The notes: generated from the sequence alone by a model not told the origin. Positions 17,041-26,384 are shown, counted from the stretch's first letter. The stretch is DNA of 64,000 nucleotides from Thalassovita mangrovi (GCF_009857745.1 NZ_WWEN01000005.1:62001-126000), one strand, 5' to 3'. Numbers and translations are program-made.

Positions 17041-17607
17041 TTATCCCTCCATCCGGGCAGCCACGGCTGCTTCCACGGTTTTCGCATCGGCGTCGCTGCC
17101 CAGGGCGGCGACGATTTCCGCGGCGGTGTCCTTGGCAACATCCTTGATGCTGTCCACGGCGCCGGCGCGAATTTCGGCGATGGCTTTTTCGCTCTCGGCC
17201 AGCTTTTCACCGATCTGAGCGTCTGCCTTGGCGACAGCCGCGTCGAGCTCGGCCTGCATTTCGGCCTTGGTTTCGGCGGCGATGCGCTGTGCCTCGGCAC
17301 GCGCTTCGGCCAGGGCCTTGTTATAGGCCTCTTCCGCTTCAACCGCTTTCGCCTTCAGCTCTTCGGCCTTGGCGATATCGTTGGTAATGGTCCCCTGACG
17401 CTCGGCCAGAACCGCAGCGATGCGGGGCAGCGCGATGCGCGACAGGACGAAATAGATCACGACCAGCGTGACCAGAAGCCAGAAAATCTGGTTGCCCCAG
17501 TTGGTAAAGTCCAGCTGCGGCATGCCGGGTGCGGAAGCGGCTGCTTCGTGCGCCCCGTTCATGGCCTCAGCGGCATGTTCTGCGGCTTCGTGCGTTTCAG
17601 TCGCCAT
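17041..17607 (-). CDS. atpG: F0F1 ATP synthase subunit b'
   Basis: The 188-residue product starts with an Ala/His-rich cytoplasmic stretch, has one span (about residues 38-60, [21 protein letters not shown]) and a long alpha-helical stalk. Having separate b and b' genes is characteristic of alphaproteobacteria, and the pair forms the heterodimeric stator. The symbol atpG (also called atpF' or atpX) is used for b' in several genomes and should not be confused with the gamma subunit. Confidence 0.92.
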   Translation of the reverse strand: MATETHEAAEHAAEAMNGAHEAAASAPGMPQLDFTNWGNQIFWLLVTLVVIYFVLSRIALPRIAAVLAERQGTITNDIAKAEELKAKAVEAEEAYNKALAEARAEAQRIAAETKAEMQAELDAAVAKADAQIGEKLAESEKAIAEIRAGAVDSIKDVAKDTAAEIVAALGSDADAKTVEAAVAARMEG

Positions 17608-17685
17608 AACGTCCTCCTTGGGAACTTCCGATTACCGGGCGGGCGCATCGCGCCCCCCCGGCCGTAAGGATGTGTTCCGTAAGGA

Positions 17686-17910
17686 TTAGACGGCGAACAT
17701 CAGCAGCAGAGCGACGAGGAACGAGAAGATCCCCAGAGCTTCTGCGAATGCGATGCCGATGAACAGGGTCGCGGTCTGCGACGCGGCTGCCGACGGGTTG
17801 CGCAGTGCGCCTGCCAGGTAGTTACCTGCAACGTTGCCAACACCGATTGCGGCTGCGCCCGAACCGATTGCTGCCAGGCCTGCGCCGATGTGTGCCAGAT
17901 CGCCTTCCAT
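17686..17910 (-). CDS. atpE: F0F1 ATP synthase subunit c
   Basis: A 74-residue two-span proteolipid. Helix 1 has the glycine-rich [19 protein letters not shown]; the polar loop has R37-N38-P39; helix 2 carries the proton-binding Glu57 in [10 protein letters not shown]. The Glu and lack of a sodium-site pattern suggest proton coupling. The c-ring gene sits between atpB and the stalk genes, with longer flanking spaces (53 and 78 bases) that often set its higher expression. Confidence 0.97.
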   Translation of the reverse strand: MEGDLAHIGAGLAAIGSGAAAIGVGNVAGNYLAGALRNPSAAASQTATLFIGIAFAEALGIFSFLVALLLMFAV

Positions 17911-17963
17911 GATGTATCTCCTTACGATTGGAAGTTGGATAGATAGGGTTCTTAAGTCGGACC

Positions 17964-18722
17964 TTAGTGCGACGGATGCAGCGCATCCTTCAGATACACG
18001 CAGGTCAGAATGGTGAACACGTAGGCCTGGATGAAGGCCACCAGGACCTCGAGACCGTACATGGCGGTGATCGCGACCACCGAAACCGGGCTGACGACAG
18101 CGATCGCTGCGAAGCCGGCGAAAACCTTGATCACCGCGTGGCCCGCCATCACGTTACCAGCAAGACGAATGCTGTGGCTGACGGGGCGCACGAAGTAAGA
18201 AATCAGTTCGATCACGGCCAGGATCGGGCGCAGCGGCAGCGGCGCCGAGCTGACCCAGAACAGGCCGAGGAAGCCGATGCCGTTCTTGACGAAACCGACG
18301 ATGGTGACGGTCAGGAACACCAGCAGCGCCAGCACCACGGTAACCGCGAAATGCGAGGTGGTGGTGAAGCTCATCGGGATCAGGCCGAGGAAGTTGGCGA
18401 AGACGATGAACATGAACAGGGTCATGATGTAGGGGAAGAACTTCAGCCCGTCCTTACCGGCGACGTCTTCGACCATCTTGTAGATGAAGCCATAGGCCAG
18501 TTCGCCTACCGACTGGCTGCGCGACGGGATCATGGCGCGGCGCGAGGTGCCCAGCACCATCATCGCGATCACGGCCAGGACGGCGACAGCCATCCACAGG
18601 GTCACGTTGGTGATGGTGTACCATGCGATCTCGTCGCCGCCGAACAGCGGCTTGACGATGAACTGATCCATCGGGTGGAAAACCAGACCACCGGTTTCAG
18701 CGCCATGTGCTTCGCTTGCCAC
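17964..18722 (-). CDS. atpB: F0F1 ATP synthase subunit a
   Basis: The 252-residue polytopic protein contains the essential arginine in [14 protein letters not shown], which interacts with Glu57 of the c ring, and the C-terminal [19 protein letters not shown] helix typical of subunit a. It conducts protons between the half channels. It is preceded by atpI (2-base gap) in the F0 operon. Confidence 0.97.
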   Translation of the reverse strand: MASEAHGAETGGLVFHPMDQFIVKPLFGGDEIAWYTITNVTLWMAVAVLAVIAMMVLGTSRRAMIPSRSQSVGELAYGFIYKMVEDVAGKDGLKFFPYIMTLFMFIVFANFLGLIPMSFTTTSHFAVTVVLALLVFLTVTIVGFVKNGIGFLGLFWVSSAPLPLRPILAVIELISYFVRPVSHSIRLAGNVMAGHAVIKVFAGFAAIAVVSPVSVVAITAMYGLEVLVAFIQAYVFTILTCVYLKDALHPSH

Positions 18723-18724
18723 GT

Positions 18725-19054
18725 CTATGCCCTCTCGTCCTTCTCGGCCTGTTCGGCCAATGTCTGTTCCTGGATTTCCCTGGAGGTGCGGATCATCGTC
18801 TTTATCCCCGCCGCCAGGCCCAGCAATGTGAAAATGACAAGGAAGATCGGGATCGTCCCGAACAGGCTGTCCAGCCCGTATCCTATGCCAAACCCGATCC
18901 CAAGACCGGAAACCATTTCGATCACCATGCGCCAGGCCTGATTGGCCATCGAATAGTGCTCGTCCGCGCGGGGCTTGGGTGCCTGGGCCTTCTTCGCCGC
19001 TGCGATCTTGTCCTCAAGCTGCTTGAGCTGCTGCTTTTGGTCGGGATCGGTCAC
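18725..19054 (-). CDS. atpI: ATP synthase protein I (AtpI)
   Basis: The 109-residue product has a charged N-terminus ([16 protein letters not shown]) and two membrane spans (about residues 48-66 and 71-90), with [17 protein letters not shown] as the conserved first span. AtpI helps assemble the c ring or acts in magnesium supply. The start is taken as GTG at 19054 because AGGGGG lies 8 bases upstream; a TTG two codons earlier is too close to that box. First gene of the F0 operon; F1 genes are not in the window. Confidence 0.9.
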   Translation of the reverse strand: MTDPDQKQQLKQLEDKIAAAKKAQAPKPRADEHYSMANQAWRMVIEMVSGLGIGFGIGYGLDSLFGTIPIFLVIFTLLGLAAGIKTMIRTSREIQEQTLAEQAEKDERA

Positions 19055-19306
19055 GCGCAAAACCCCCTACGGATAGTCGCGGTCTTGCTATGCTGCGGGA
19101 CGGCCTGAGTCAAGCGCGCAAAACGCCCCCGCGACGACACCATAAACATCTGACAAATAACAACATTCCAAATCCACCGAATGGCACGAACAGCCCCGCG
19201 CGGCGCCTGTGAGCGCCAACATGGCCGAAATCCGTTATTCAACCTTTCGGTTGATCTTTTTCCGGGCCCAGTTGACCGGCCCGCCGGGCGGCCCTAGGCA
19301 GGACAC

Positions 19307-19654
19307 ATGATGACAGCTTCCGATCTCGACACCGTATTCGCCGCGCTGGCCGATCCGACCCGGCGGCGGATTCTGTCGATGCTTCTGGAAGACGACATGG
19401 CGGTGACCGACGTGGCCGATCCGTTCGACATGTCGCTGGCGGCGATTTCCAAGCATCTGGTGATCCTGGCCAATGCCGGGCTGATCAGCCAGGAAAAGCG
19501 CGGACGGGTGAAATGGTGCAAGCTGGAACCGGACGCCTTGCGCGATGCCAGCATCTGGATGCAGGGTTTCGGCCAGTTCGAGGCGATCAACCTCGATGCG
19601 TTCGAGCGGTTCCTGGCGGTCGAACTGGACGACGGCGGCGAGGCGTCGGAGTAA
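19307..19654 (+). CDS. ArsR-family transcriptional regulator
   Basis: The 115-residue product is a winged helix-turn-helix of the ArsR type: FAALADPTRRRILSMLLE, then MSLAAISKHLVILANAGLI, the recognition helix, and the wing KRGRVKWCKLEP. No paired metal-binding cysteines of ArsR/SmtB are visible, so it probably belongs to the SRPBCC-associated or non-metal branch, but no such partner gene is adjacent. It stands alone between the F0 promoter region and an oppositely oriented exporter gene. Confidence 0.88.
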   Translation: MMTASDLDTVFAALADPTRRRILSMLLEDDMAVTDVADPFDMSLAAISKHLVILANAGLISQEKRGRVKWCKLEPDALRDASIWMQGFGQFEAINLDAFERFLAVELDDGGEASE

Positions 19655-19666
19655 GCGGCCGGGCCG

Positions 19667-20548
19667 CTAATGCTCGTTACGCAACAGCAGCAGCAAGGCC
19701 ACGATGGTCAGCGCCACGCCGCCCAGCACCCAGACCGTGGGCGCGCCGTGTCCAAGCGCCAGTTCCCAGACCAGAACCCAGCTCGGCGTCAGGTAGGTAT
19801 AGGCCATCACCTTGGCCCCCGGCAGCCGCAGCGAGGCATATTGCACCAGAACAAAGGTCATCGCGCTGGCGAAGACCGCCGTGTAGATGATCGCGATCCA
19901 GACGATCCCGGGCAAAGCGGCCCAGTCGGTCGCCACGATTTCACCCCAGCCGACGATCGTGATCGCCCCGAAGCAAACCAGCAAGGTGCCGAAGGTGAAC
20001 GCCATCGCCGATTCGCCGCGGTTCAGCATCCGCACCATCGGGATATAGATCGCGTGGGCGACGCAGCCCCAGAAATAGATCACCTCGCCCTGGCCGACCT
20101 GGAACCGCAGCAGCGCCGACAGATCGGCGCGGAAGATGACCCAAAGCGCCCCGGCGCCGCCGATGCTCAGCGCCAGCGCCATGCGCCGGGTGGTCACCTG
20201 CCGCAGCATGATATAGCCGGCAAAGGCCGTCATGATCGGGGTCAGGGTGAACACCGCCGCCGCCGATACCGGCTGCGCGGTCTTCAACCCGTAGAACATC
20301 AGCACGAAATAGGTGGCAAACACCCCGCCCAGCAGCAGGTAGCGCCAGGGCGCGTTGAACGTGCTGCGGGGAATGCCGGTGCTCAGCCCCGCCGCGATGC
20401 CGACCAGCACGGCGGCGATGGCGAAACGCGCCGCGTTCAGCGCCATCGGCGTGATATGGTCCATCGCCAGGGCACCCAGCGAAAACGACCCGGCCACCAG
20501 GGCCGAGAAAACCAGCATGGCCAGATGGCCGCGGGCAGCCTGCGTCAC
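19667..20548 (-). CDS. EamA/DMT-family transporter
   Basis: The 293-residue protein has about ten hydrophobic segments in two EamA repeats, consistent with a drug/metabolite transporter; substrate unknown. GTG at 20548 begins one base after the stop of the lysR gene upstream on the same strand, so both are probably one operon and the LysR protein may respond to the exported compound. Motifs such as LTPIMTAFAGYIMLRQ and YTYLTPSWVLVWEL are typical of the family. Confidence 0.87.
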   Translation of the reverse strand: MTQAARGHLAMLVFSALVAGSFSLGALAMDHITPMALNAARFAIAAVLVGIAAGLSTGIPRSTFNAPWRYLLLGGVFATYFVLMFYGLKTAQPVSAAAVFTLTPIMTAFAGYIMLRQVTTRRMALALSIGGAGALWVIFRADLSALLRFQVGQGEVIYFWGCVAHAIYIPMVRMLNRGESAMAFTFGTLLVCFGAITIVGWGEIVATDWAALPGIVWIAIIYTAVFASAMTFVLVQYASLRLPGAKVMAYTYLTPSWVLVWELALGHGAPTVWVLGGVALTIVALLLLLRNEH

Positions 20549-20549
20549 G

Positions 20550-21434
20550 TTACGCCCACTCCTTGGCCCGATCCTTGAGGAATTTCACGAAGGCCTGGAC
20601 CTTGGTGGTGCGATGCAGGTCGACATGGGTCACCAGCCACAGCGCGCTGCGCCAGTCGTCGCGCTCGGTGCAGATCTCGACCAGCCCGTCCTGTTTCGCC
20701 GCTTCCCATTTGGCCATGAAGCCGATACCGATCCCCTGCTGCACGGCAAGGGTCAGGGACCGTGGATCAGCGCTGCGGAAGATGATGTTCTGTTCCGGCA
20801 CGCTTTCCCACAGCCACTTGAAATAGGGCGCGCGCGAATCGCGGTTGTCCGACCCGACGAAAAAGTGGTTCGCGAAATCGTCCGGGGTTTCGGGCATCCC
20901 CATCCTGTCGATATAGGACTGGGCCGCGTAAAGCGCGGTGCACTGATCCAGCAGCGGCTGAACCACGTTGTCGGGTTCCTCGGGCGCGCGGCCGGCGCGT
21001 ATCGCCACATGCGCTTCGCCATATTCCAGCCGGAACAGACGGTCGCCGGTCAGGAACCGCAGGATCACCTCGGGATAGGCCAGCCGGAAATCCGCCAAGA
21101 CCGGCATCAGCAGCGGCGACAGCCCCGACAGCGACGTGACGACCAATTCGCCCGAAACCTCGTTGCCCTGCCCCTTGATGCGCCCCGCCAGCTGGCTGAA
21201 CTGGTCGTCGGTGGCCTGCGCCACCCGCATCAGGTCCTGCCCCGCCTCGGTCGCGGTGTAGCCGCGCGCGTGACGCTGGAACAGCTTGACGCCAAGCTGG
21301 GCCTCCAGCGCATCGATATGACGGATCACCGTGGCGTGGTGCACGCCCAGAACCTCGGCCGCGCCGCTGACCGTTCCCATACGTGCTACCTGGAAGGCGG
21401 TGCGGATTTCATCCCAGTTTTCCATCGACGACAT
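20550..21434 (-). CDS. LysR-family transcriptional regulator
   Basis: The 294-residue product has an N-terminal LysR HTH (ENWDEIRTAFQVARMGTVSG, then AAEVLGVHHATVIRHIDALE, LGVKLFQRHARGY) and a C-terminal effector domain. Its helix sequence VHHATVIRHID is of the type in which the first residues differ from the common S-x-VS pattern. It precedes the exporter by one base and probably controls it. A terminator of the next upstream gene separates them. Confidence 0.9.
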   Translation of the reverse strand: MSSMENWDEIRTAFQVARMGTVSGAAEVLGVHHATVIRHIDALEAQLGVKLFQRHARGYTATEAGQDLMRVAQATDDQFSQLAGRIKGQGNEVSGELVVTSLSGLSPLLMPVLADFRLAYPEVILRFLTGDRLFRLEYGEAHVAIRAGRAPEEPDNVVQPLLDQCTALYAAQSYIDRMGMPETPDDFANHFFVGSDNRDSRAPYFKWLWESVPEQNIIFRSADPRSLTLAVQQGIGIGFMAKWEAAKQDGLVEICTERDDWRSALWLVTHVDLHRTTKVQAFVKFLKDRAKEWA

Positions 21435-21512
21435 ATCCGATTCGACCTTTCACCTGCTGCGCCGCACAGTCGATACGCTTCGCGTCCCCGCCGCAACCGT
21501 TTCCGGAATAAA

Positions 21513-21541
21513 AAAAGCGCACCCGAAGCGGGTGCGCTTTT
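21513..21541 (-). terminator. Strong terminator of the small secreted-protein gene
   Basis: AAAAGCGCACCCG (21513-21525), loop AAG, CGGGTGCGCTTTT (21529-21541). The minus-strand transcript ends in a T-rich run; a 13-bp perfect stem. Confidence 0.9.
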
Positions 21542-21562
21542 CCGATTCTTTTGTCGTAGGAC

Positions 21563-21793
21563 TTAGTCGGTGGTCGACGAGTCGCTCGACGAAGCCAGAG
21601 CAGCAGCAGCCGCAACAGCGGCAACAGCAACTGCACCACCGCCCAGGCCGAAGCTGCCGAACGACGGAGCTGCCAGAACGTCGTCTTCCGGCTCGGTCAC
21701 GACGGGCTCCGCGGGAACAGCCAGGCTGCCTGCAGCAGCTGCGAGCGGAGAAATGGCGAGGAGTGCGGCGGCCGCAACAGTCTTAAATTTCAT
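21563..21793 (-). CDS. Small exported protein with Gly/Ala segment and Ser/Asp/Thr tail
   Basis: The 76-residue product has a signal peptide (MKFKTVAAAALLAISPLAAA), a short acidic proline-rich middle (PAEPVVTEPEDDV), a Gly/Ala hydrophobic stretch (about residues 47-68) and the polar tail SSSDSSTTD. Small proteins of this architecture seem to recur in Rhodobacteraceae, but I cannot name a function. The tight strong terminator and its own leader with AGGGGG-like box point to a monocistronic, well-expressed gene. Confidence 0.75.
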   Translation of the reverse strand: MKFKTVAAAALLAISPLAAAAGSLAVPAEPVVTEPEDDVLAAPSFGSFGLGGGAVAVAAVAAAAALASSSDSSTTD

Positions 21794-21894
21794 GGGATAC
21801 CCCCTATTAGAATAAAAAGCTCACCCCAAATAACCCTTCCGGGGTGGTGATTGTCAACAACCTTCAAAGCACAATTTTGGCTAGTCACACAAAC

Positions 21895-21912
21895 TATTGC
21901 ACGATTGCAATA
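21895..21912. promoter_or_regulatory. Palindrome upstream of azoR (possible operator)
   Basis: TATTGCA-CGAT-TGCAATA, a perfect 7-bp inverted repeat with 4-bp centre in an AT-rich stretch between the secreted-protein gene and azoR. It is 238 bases from azoR and about 100 bases from the other gene start. No regulator is assigned. Confidence 0.35.
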
Positions 21913-22149
21913 CCCTGCCCCTTAAAGCGGCGAGAAAGCGGGCATCGGCGCCCGCGACAGGGTTTCACCCCACCTTCGATACGCCCCTTTCACCCGCCTG
22001 ATTGGGCCGATTTCGAATCTGCGTCCCGGACCGGCACGCCGAAACAATGCATTTACGCACATATACAACGCAGATTTGCGCAATTCACTACGAATTCGCA
22101 CAAGGCTATCCATCGGGCAGACAGAAACACCGCAAACAGGATACCTGAC

Positions 22150-22746
22150 ATGACACATTCCATTCTGCATATCGACACCAGTATCAAACCCGAAGGGTCG
22201 ATGTCCAAAACCCTGACCCGCGACATCGTCGCCCGTCTGCAAGGCGCCCATCCCGATTCGTCGGTGACCTATCGCGATCTGGCCGCCCATCCGCTGCCGG
22301 AAACCGATGCCGCCTGGATCGCCGCGATTTCGGTCCCGGCCGAAGACCGCAGCCCCGAACAGGCCGACATCGCCGCCCTGTCCGACCGGCTGATCGAAGA
22401 AGTCCGTAATGCCGACACCATCGTGATCGGCCTGCCGGTCTACAACTTCAACATCCCCAGCCAACTGAAGGTCTGGCTCGACCTGCTGGCGCGCCCCGGC
22501 GAAGCCTTCCGCTATACTGAAGAAGGCCCCGAAGGCCTGATCAAAGGCCCCCGCGCGATCATCGCCTATGCCTCCAACGGCACCCGGATCGGATCGGACA
22601 TCGATTTCGCCTCGACCTATATGCGCCACATCCTGGGCTTCTTCGGTATCACCGATGTGCAGTTCGTCGCCTCGGACCATTTCGCCATCGACGCCGACAG
22701 CTCGGTCAAGGCGGCCAATGACGACATCGCCGGCCTGGCAGCGTAA
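22150..22746 (+). CDS. azoR: FMN-dependent NADH-azoreductase
   Basis: The 198-residue product belongs to the flavodoxin-like AzoR family: N-terminal SILHIDTSIKPEGSMSKTL binds FMN phosphate, and LPVYNFNIPSQLKVWLD is the conserved FMN-binding and dimer region. It reduces quinones and azo compounds with NADH. ATG 22150 begins the canonical N-terminus; upstream in-frame codons are noncoding. Monocistronic with a long 5' region (about 350 bases from the preceding gene) and a GC-rich terminator. Confidence 0.93.
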   Translation: MTHSILHIDTSIKPEGSMSKTLTRDIVARLQGAHPDSSVTYRDLAAHPLPETDAAWIAAISVPAEDRSPEQADIAALSDRLIEEVRNADTIVIGLPVYNFNIPSQLKVWLDLLARPGEAFRYTEEGPEGLIKGPRAIIAYASNGTRIGSDIDFASTYMRHILGFFGITDVQFVASDHFAIDADSSVKAANDDIAGLAA

Positions 22747-22753
22747 TCCCCAA

Positions 22754-22779
22754 GGCAAGCCCGCCCCGGCGGGCTTGCC
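22754..22779. terminator. Terminator between azoR and glycosyltransferase gene
   Basis: GGCAAGCCCGCC (22754-22765) and GGCGGGCTTGCC (22768-22779): a perfect 12-bp palindromic stem, lacking a strong T-run, between convergent genes. Confidence 0.65.
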
Positions 22780-22783
22780 GCCC

Positions 22784-23527
22784 TCAGCGCCGCCACGGGG
22801 CCCCGGCCCCGTCGGCGCGCCATTCCTCCTCCAGCGCGATCCGTTCCAGCCGCCGCAGATCGTCCAGCGTGCGCACCCGCGCGCCCCGCCCGCGCAGATG
22901 CTGCAACAGACGGTGCGAATGCACGATTGTCGGCACCGCATCCAGCGGCTCCCACGCATCCAGCATTGTCACCCGACGCAGGTTGAATTCCGGCGGCAGC
23001 ACGTAAAAGCGCAGGTCGCTTTCCCACAGCAGATCCTTCAGAACCGGCTGATCGCGTTCGCCGCCGCCTTCATCGTAACGCCGCTTCCATTCGGCGAAGA
23101 ACGCCGCCATTTCCGCATCGTTGCGGTACAGCATCACCCCCGAATTCATCTGCGGGAAGGCATAGGGAGTTTCATGCCCGCCTTCGCGGATCAGGTCCAT
23201 CCGGCGGCGCACGTCATGGGCCACGGCCAAGGGAAACCGGTCGGCCAGATCGAACAGATCGCCGAACGGCGCCAGCACCAGCGTGTCGCAATCGAGAAAC
23301 AGAACCCGGTCGAACCGCGCCCTGGCAAAGCAGTCCAGCTTCACCCGCGGATGCGCGCCCGGCACCGGGTGAACCTGGTCGAACCCGTCCACCCCCGGCG
23401 CATCCGGCAGGTCGGTGAACAGATCGACGGCCAGGCCGGGGTTGGTTTCCCGGATCGTGGCCAGGCACTGCACCGCCAGATCGACATAGCCCATCCCCGT
23501 CGCCACCAGGATCACGCCGTCCGTCAT
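22784..23527 (-). CDS. Putative glycosyltransferase (GT-A fold, DxD)
   Basis: The 247-residue product starts MTDGVILVATGMGYVDLAVQ and contains FDRVLFLDCDTLVLAPF, a DxD-type metal and nucleotide-sugar site, followed by QMNSGVMLYRNDAEMAAFF, as in GT8-like and related glycosyltransferases. The acceptor is unknown. ATG 23527 is chosen because the AGAGGGA box lies 6-7 bases upstream; an ATG two codons earlier is too close to it. No neighbouring polysaccharide genes are present. Confidence 0.75.
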   Translation of the reverse strand: MTDGVILVATGMGYVDLAVQCLATIRETNPGLAVDLFTDLPDAPGVDGFDQVHPVPGAHPRVKLDCFARARFDRVLFLDCDTLVLAPFGDLFDLADRFPLAVAHDVRRRMDLIREGGHETPYAFPQMNSGVMLYRNDAEMAAFFAEWKRRYDEGGGERDQPVLKDLLWESDLRFYVLPPEFNLRRVTMLDAWEPLDAVPTIVHSHRLLQHLRGRGARVRTLDDLRRLERIALEEEWRADGAGAPWRR

Positions 23528-23756
23528 GGTCATTCCCTCTTCGCCTTGCCCCTTTACAGAAGGGCACAACTTGACTCGTGGCCGCAATCGGCGTATCCGC
23601 GCAACACCAATCCGGAAGCGATCATGTCTTCCGGTCCTTTGCATTGTGCAAGGATCGCCCCCCGTCAGCGCGTCGCGCCCACGGGGGCAGTTGGCATTTG
23701 GGCCGGTCCTGCTTACCTGTAGGGCCATGTGAAACGGGGTTAAAGGAGCCGCGGGA

Positions 23757-25280
23757 ATGTTTGAAAATCTATCCGAACGCCTGGGCGGAGTCTTTGACCG
23801 CCTGACGAAACAGGGCGCACTGTCCGAGGACGACGTCAAAACCGCCCTGCGCGAAGTGCGCGTGGCGCTGCTCGAAGCGGACGTTTCGCTGCCCGTCGCC
23901 CGCGATTTCGTCAAGAAAATCCAGGATCAGGCCACCGGCCAGGCCGTCACCAAATCGGTCACCCCGGGTCAGCAGGTCGTCAAGATCGTGCATGACGCGC
24001 TGATCGACGTGCTGCAGGGCGAAGGCGAACCCGGCGCGCTGAAGGTCGACAACCCGCCCGCGCCGATCCTGATGGTCGGCCTGCAGGGTTCGGGTAAGAC
24101 CACCACAACAGGCAAGCTGGCCAAGCGGCTGAAGGAAAAGGACGGTAAGCGGGTTCTGATGGCCTCGCTCGACGTCTACCGCCCGGCGGCTATGGATCAG
24201 CTGGCCGTCTTGGGCGCTCAGATCGGCGTCGATACGCTGCCGATCGTGCCCGGCCAGAAACCCGTCGACATCGCCAAGCGCGCCAAGCAGCAGGCGACGA
24301 TGGGCGGCTATGACGTCTACATGCTCGACACCGCGGGCCGTCTGCATATCGACGAAGTCCTGATGGACGAGGTCGAACAGGTCCGCAACGTCGTCAACCC
24401 GCGCGAAACCCTGCTGGTGGTCGACGGCCTGACCGGTCAGGTCGCCGTCGAGGTGGCCGAGGAATTCGATGCCAAGGTCGGCATTTCCGGCGTCGTGCTG
24501 ACCCGGATGGACGGCGACGGCCGCGGCGGCGCCGCGCTGTCGATGCGCGCCGTCACCGGCAAGCCGATCAAATATGTCGGCCTCGGCGAAAAGATGGACG
24601 CGCTGGAAACGTTCGAACCCGAACGGATCGCTGGCCGCATCCTCGGCATGGGCGACATCGTGGCCCTAGTCGAAAAGGCGCAGGAAACCATCGAGGCCGA
24701 ACAGGCCGAGCGGATGATGAAGCGGTTCCAGAAGGGTCAGTTCAACATGAACGACCTGAAGATGCAGCTGGAACAGATGCTCAAGATGGGCGGCATGGAA
24801 GGCATCATGGGCATGATGCCCGGCATGGGCAAGATGGCCAAGCAGGTGCAGGAAGCGGGGTTCGACGATTCCATCCTCAAGCGCCAGATCGCGCTGATCC
24901 AGTCGATGACCAAGAAGGAACGCGCCAACCCGCAGCTGCTGCAGGCCAGCCGCAAGAAACGCATCGCGGCGGGCGCCGGGATGGAGGTCTCCGACCTCAA
25001 CAAGCTGCTGAAAATGCACCGGCAGATGGCTGACATGATGAAGAAGATGGGCAAGATGGGCAAAGGCGGCATGCTGAAACAGGCCATGAAGGGCATGTTC
25101 GGCAAGGGCGGTCTGCCCGCCGACATGGCCGGCATGGACCCGTCGCAGATGGACCCGAAAGCGCTGGAAGCGGCGGCCAAGGCAATGGGCGGGGCCAAGG
25201 GCCTGCCCGGCGGGTTGCCGGGTCTCGGCGGCGGCATGGGCCTGCCCGGCGGGCTCAGCGGTCTGGGCAAGAAGAAGTAA
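23757..25280 (+). CDS. ffh: Signal recognition particle protein Ffh
   Basis: Ffh binds 4.5S RNA and signal sequences and delivers ribosomes to FtsY. The 507-residue product has the N domain, the GTPase domain with G1 GLQGSGKT (about residues 108-115), DTAGR (191-195) and TRMDGD, and a Met-rich M domain (after about residue 310) with the MxxMxxM and GMGMGM-like repeats. An AAGGAG box precedes ATG 23757. It opens the co-directional block that holds four GNAT-type genes, rpsP, rimM, trmD, rplS and rpmE. No 4.5S RNA gene was recognised in the window. Confidence 0.97.
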   Translation: MFENLSERLGGVFDRLTKQGALSEDDVKTALREVRVALLEADVSLPVARDFVKKIQDQATGQAVTKSVTPGQQVVKIVHDALIDVLQGEGEPGALKVDNPPAPILMVGLQGSGKTTTTGKLAKRLKEKDGKRVLMASLDVYRPAAMDQLAVLGAQIGVDTLPIVPGQKPVDIAKRAKQQATMGGYDVYMLDTAGRLHIDEVLMDEVEQVRNVVNPRETLLVVDGLTGQVAVEVAEEFDAKVGISGVVLTRMDGDGRGGAALSMRAVTGKPIKYVGLGEKMDALETFEPERIAGRILGMGDIVALVEKAQETIEAEQAERMMKRFQKGQFNMNDLKMQLEQMLKMGGMEGIMGMMPGMGKMAKQVQEAGFDDSILKRQIALIQSMTKKERANPQLLQASRKKRIAAGAGMEVSDLNKLLKMHRQMADMMKKMGKMGKGGMLKQAMKGMFGKGGLPADMAGMDPSQMDPKALEAAAKAMGGAKGLPGGLPGLGGGMGLPGGLSGLGKKK

Positions 25281-25284
25281 GCAG

Positions 25285-25842
25285 ATGCTGACCCAGGCCC
25301 CCATCCTTGAAACCGAGCGCCTGATCCTGCGCGGCCCCGAACACCGGGATGCCGAGCCGGTGATCGCGTTCCTGTGCGATCAGGACCGCGCGGCCGGGTT
25401 CGGGGCCTCCCCCGACCGGCACGACGCCTGGCGCTGGTTCGGGTTGATGGTGGGTCACTGGCATATCCGCGGCTACGGCTATTTCGTGATCGAGGACAAG
25501 GCTTCGGGTCAGGCCGCGGGCATCTGCGGCATCTGGAACCCCGACGGCTGGCCGGAACCGGAACTGGGCTGGGTCGTGTTCGACGGGTTCGAGGGCTTGG
25601 GGCTAGCTTATGAGGCCGCCCAACGCGCCCGCGAATGGGCCTATGCGCCCGACGGGCTGGGCTTCACCACGCTGACCTCGAACATCGTGCCGTCGAACGC
25701 GCGCTCCATCGCGCTGGCCGAACGGCTGGGCGCCTGGGCCGAACGCACCTACATCAACGTCCACATGGGCGAAGACATCCTCTATCGCCACCCCGGCCCG
25801 GATGATCTGGACCAAGACGGTTCGGTGGAGGCCTACGCATGA
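25285..25842 (+). CDS. GNAT N-acetyltransferase 1 of 4 (RimJ/RimL type)
   Basis: The 185-residue product starts with the family's ILETERLILRGP segment, has a core with EPELGWVVFDGFEGLGLAYEAA (acetyl-CoA-binding loop G-x-G-x-A near residues 111-115) and ends with ARSIALAERLGA and YRHPG. RimJ/RimL-type enzymes N-acetylate protein termini or small molecules. It starts 4 bases after ffh, so it is likely co-transcribed with it, and overlaps the next gene by 4 bases. Paralogue of the three following genes. Confidence 0.88.
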   Translation: MLTQAPILETERLILRGPEHRDAEPVIAFLCDQDRAAGFGASPDRHDAWRWFGLMVGHWHIRGYGYFVIEDKASGQAAGICGIWNPDGWPEPELGWVVFDGFEGLGLAYEAAQRAREWAYAPDGLGFTTLTSNIVPSNARSIALAERLGAWAERTYINVHMGEDILYRHPGPDDLDQDGSVEAYA

Positions 25843-26384
25843 GCCTGTCGCTGAACATCCCCACCGTGGAAACCGACCGCCTGATCCTGCGCGGCCCGGA
25901 AGCGCGCGATTTCGACGCGCTCGCGGCGTTCTTCGCCGACGAATCCCGCAGCTGGGGCTTCGGCGGCCCGAAAAGCCGCAACGAGGCCTGGCGCTGGTTC
26001 GCCAGCAATATCGGCCACTGGGCGCTGCACGGTTATGGCTTCTGGACGGTGGAAACCAGGGACGGCGGCGACATCATCGGCATCGTCGGGCTGTGGAACC
26101 CCGAAGGCTGGCCCGAACCGGAACTGGGCTGGGTGATGTTCGAAGGCTCCGAAGGCAAGGGTTTTGCCTACGAGGCGGCACATGCCGCGCGCGCCTATGC
26201 CTACGGTCACATGGGCTTCACCACGCTCACCAGCAATATCTTCCCGGGCAACACCCGCTCGGTCGCGCTGGCCGAACGGCTGGGCGCCCGGTTTGAGCGC
26301 GACTTTACCAACGTCACCCACGACACCGAAATGGCCTATCGCCACCCCGCCCCCGAGGCGCTGGCAGAGGAGGAAACCGCGTGA
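25839..26384 (+). CDS. GNAT N-acetyltransferase 2 of 4
   Basis: The 181-residue product is closely similar to the preceding gene: IPTVETDRLILRGP, EPELGWVMFEGSEGKGFAYEAA with the acetyl-CoA-binding loop GKGFA, SVALAERLGA and YRHPA at the end. Its ATG overlaps the previous stop (ATGA), so translation is coupled, and its TGA overlaps the next ATG/GTG start in the same way. Likely a tandem duplicate of gene 1. Confidence 0.88.
   Translation: MSLSLNIPTVETDRLILRGPEARDFDALAAFFADESRSWGFGGPKSRNEAWRWFASNIGHWALHGYGFWTVETRDGGDIIGIVGLWNPEGWPEPELGWVMFEGSEGKGFAYEAAHAARAYAYGHMGFTTLTSNIFPGNTRSVALAERLGARFERDFTNVTHDTEMAYRHPAPEALAEEETA

Noticed and set aside
19051-19242. 63-codon reverse frame before atpI
   Set aside because: Overlaps the atpI start and lies in the expected promoter region; no ribosome binding support.
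23534-23756. 4.5S SRP RNA before ffh
   Set aside because: No conserved SRP RNA loop or stem could be recognised in this gap.
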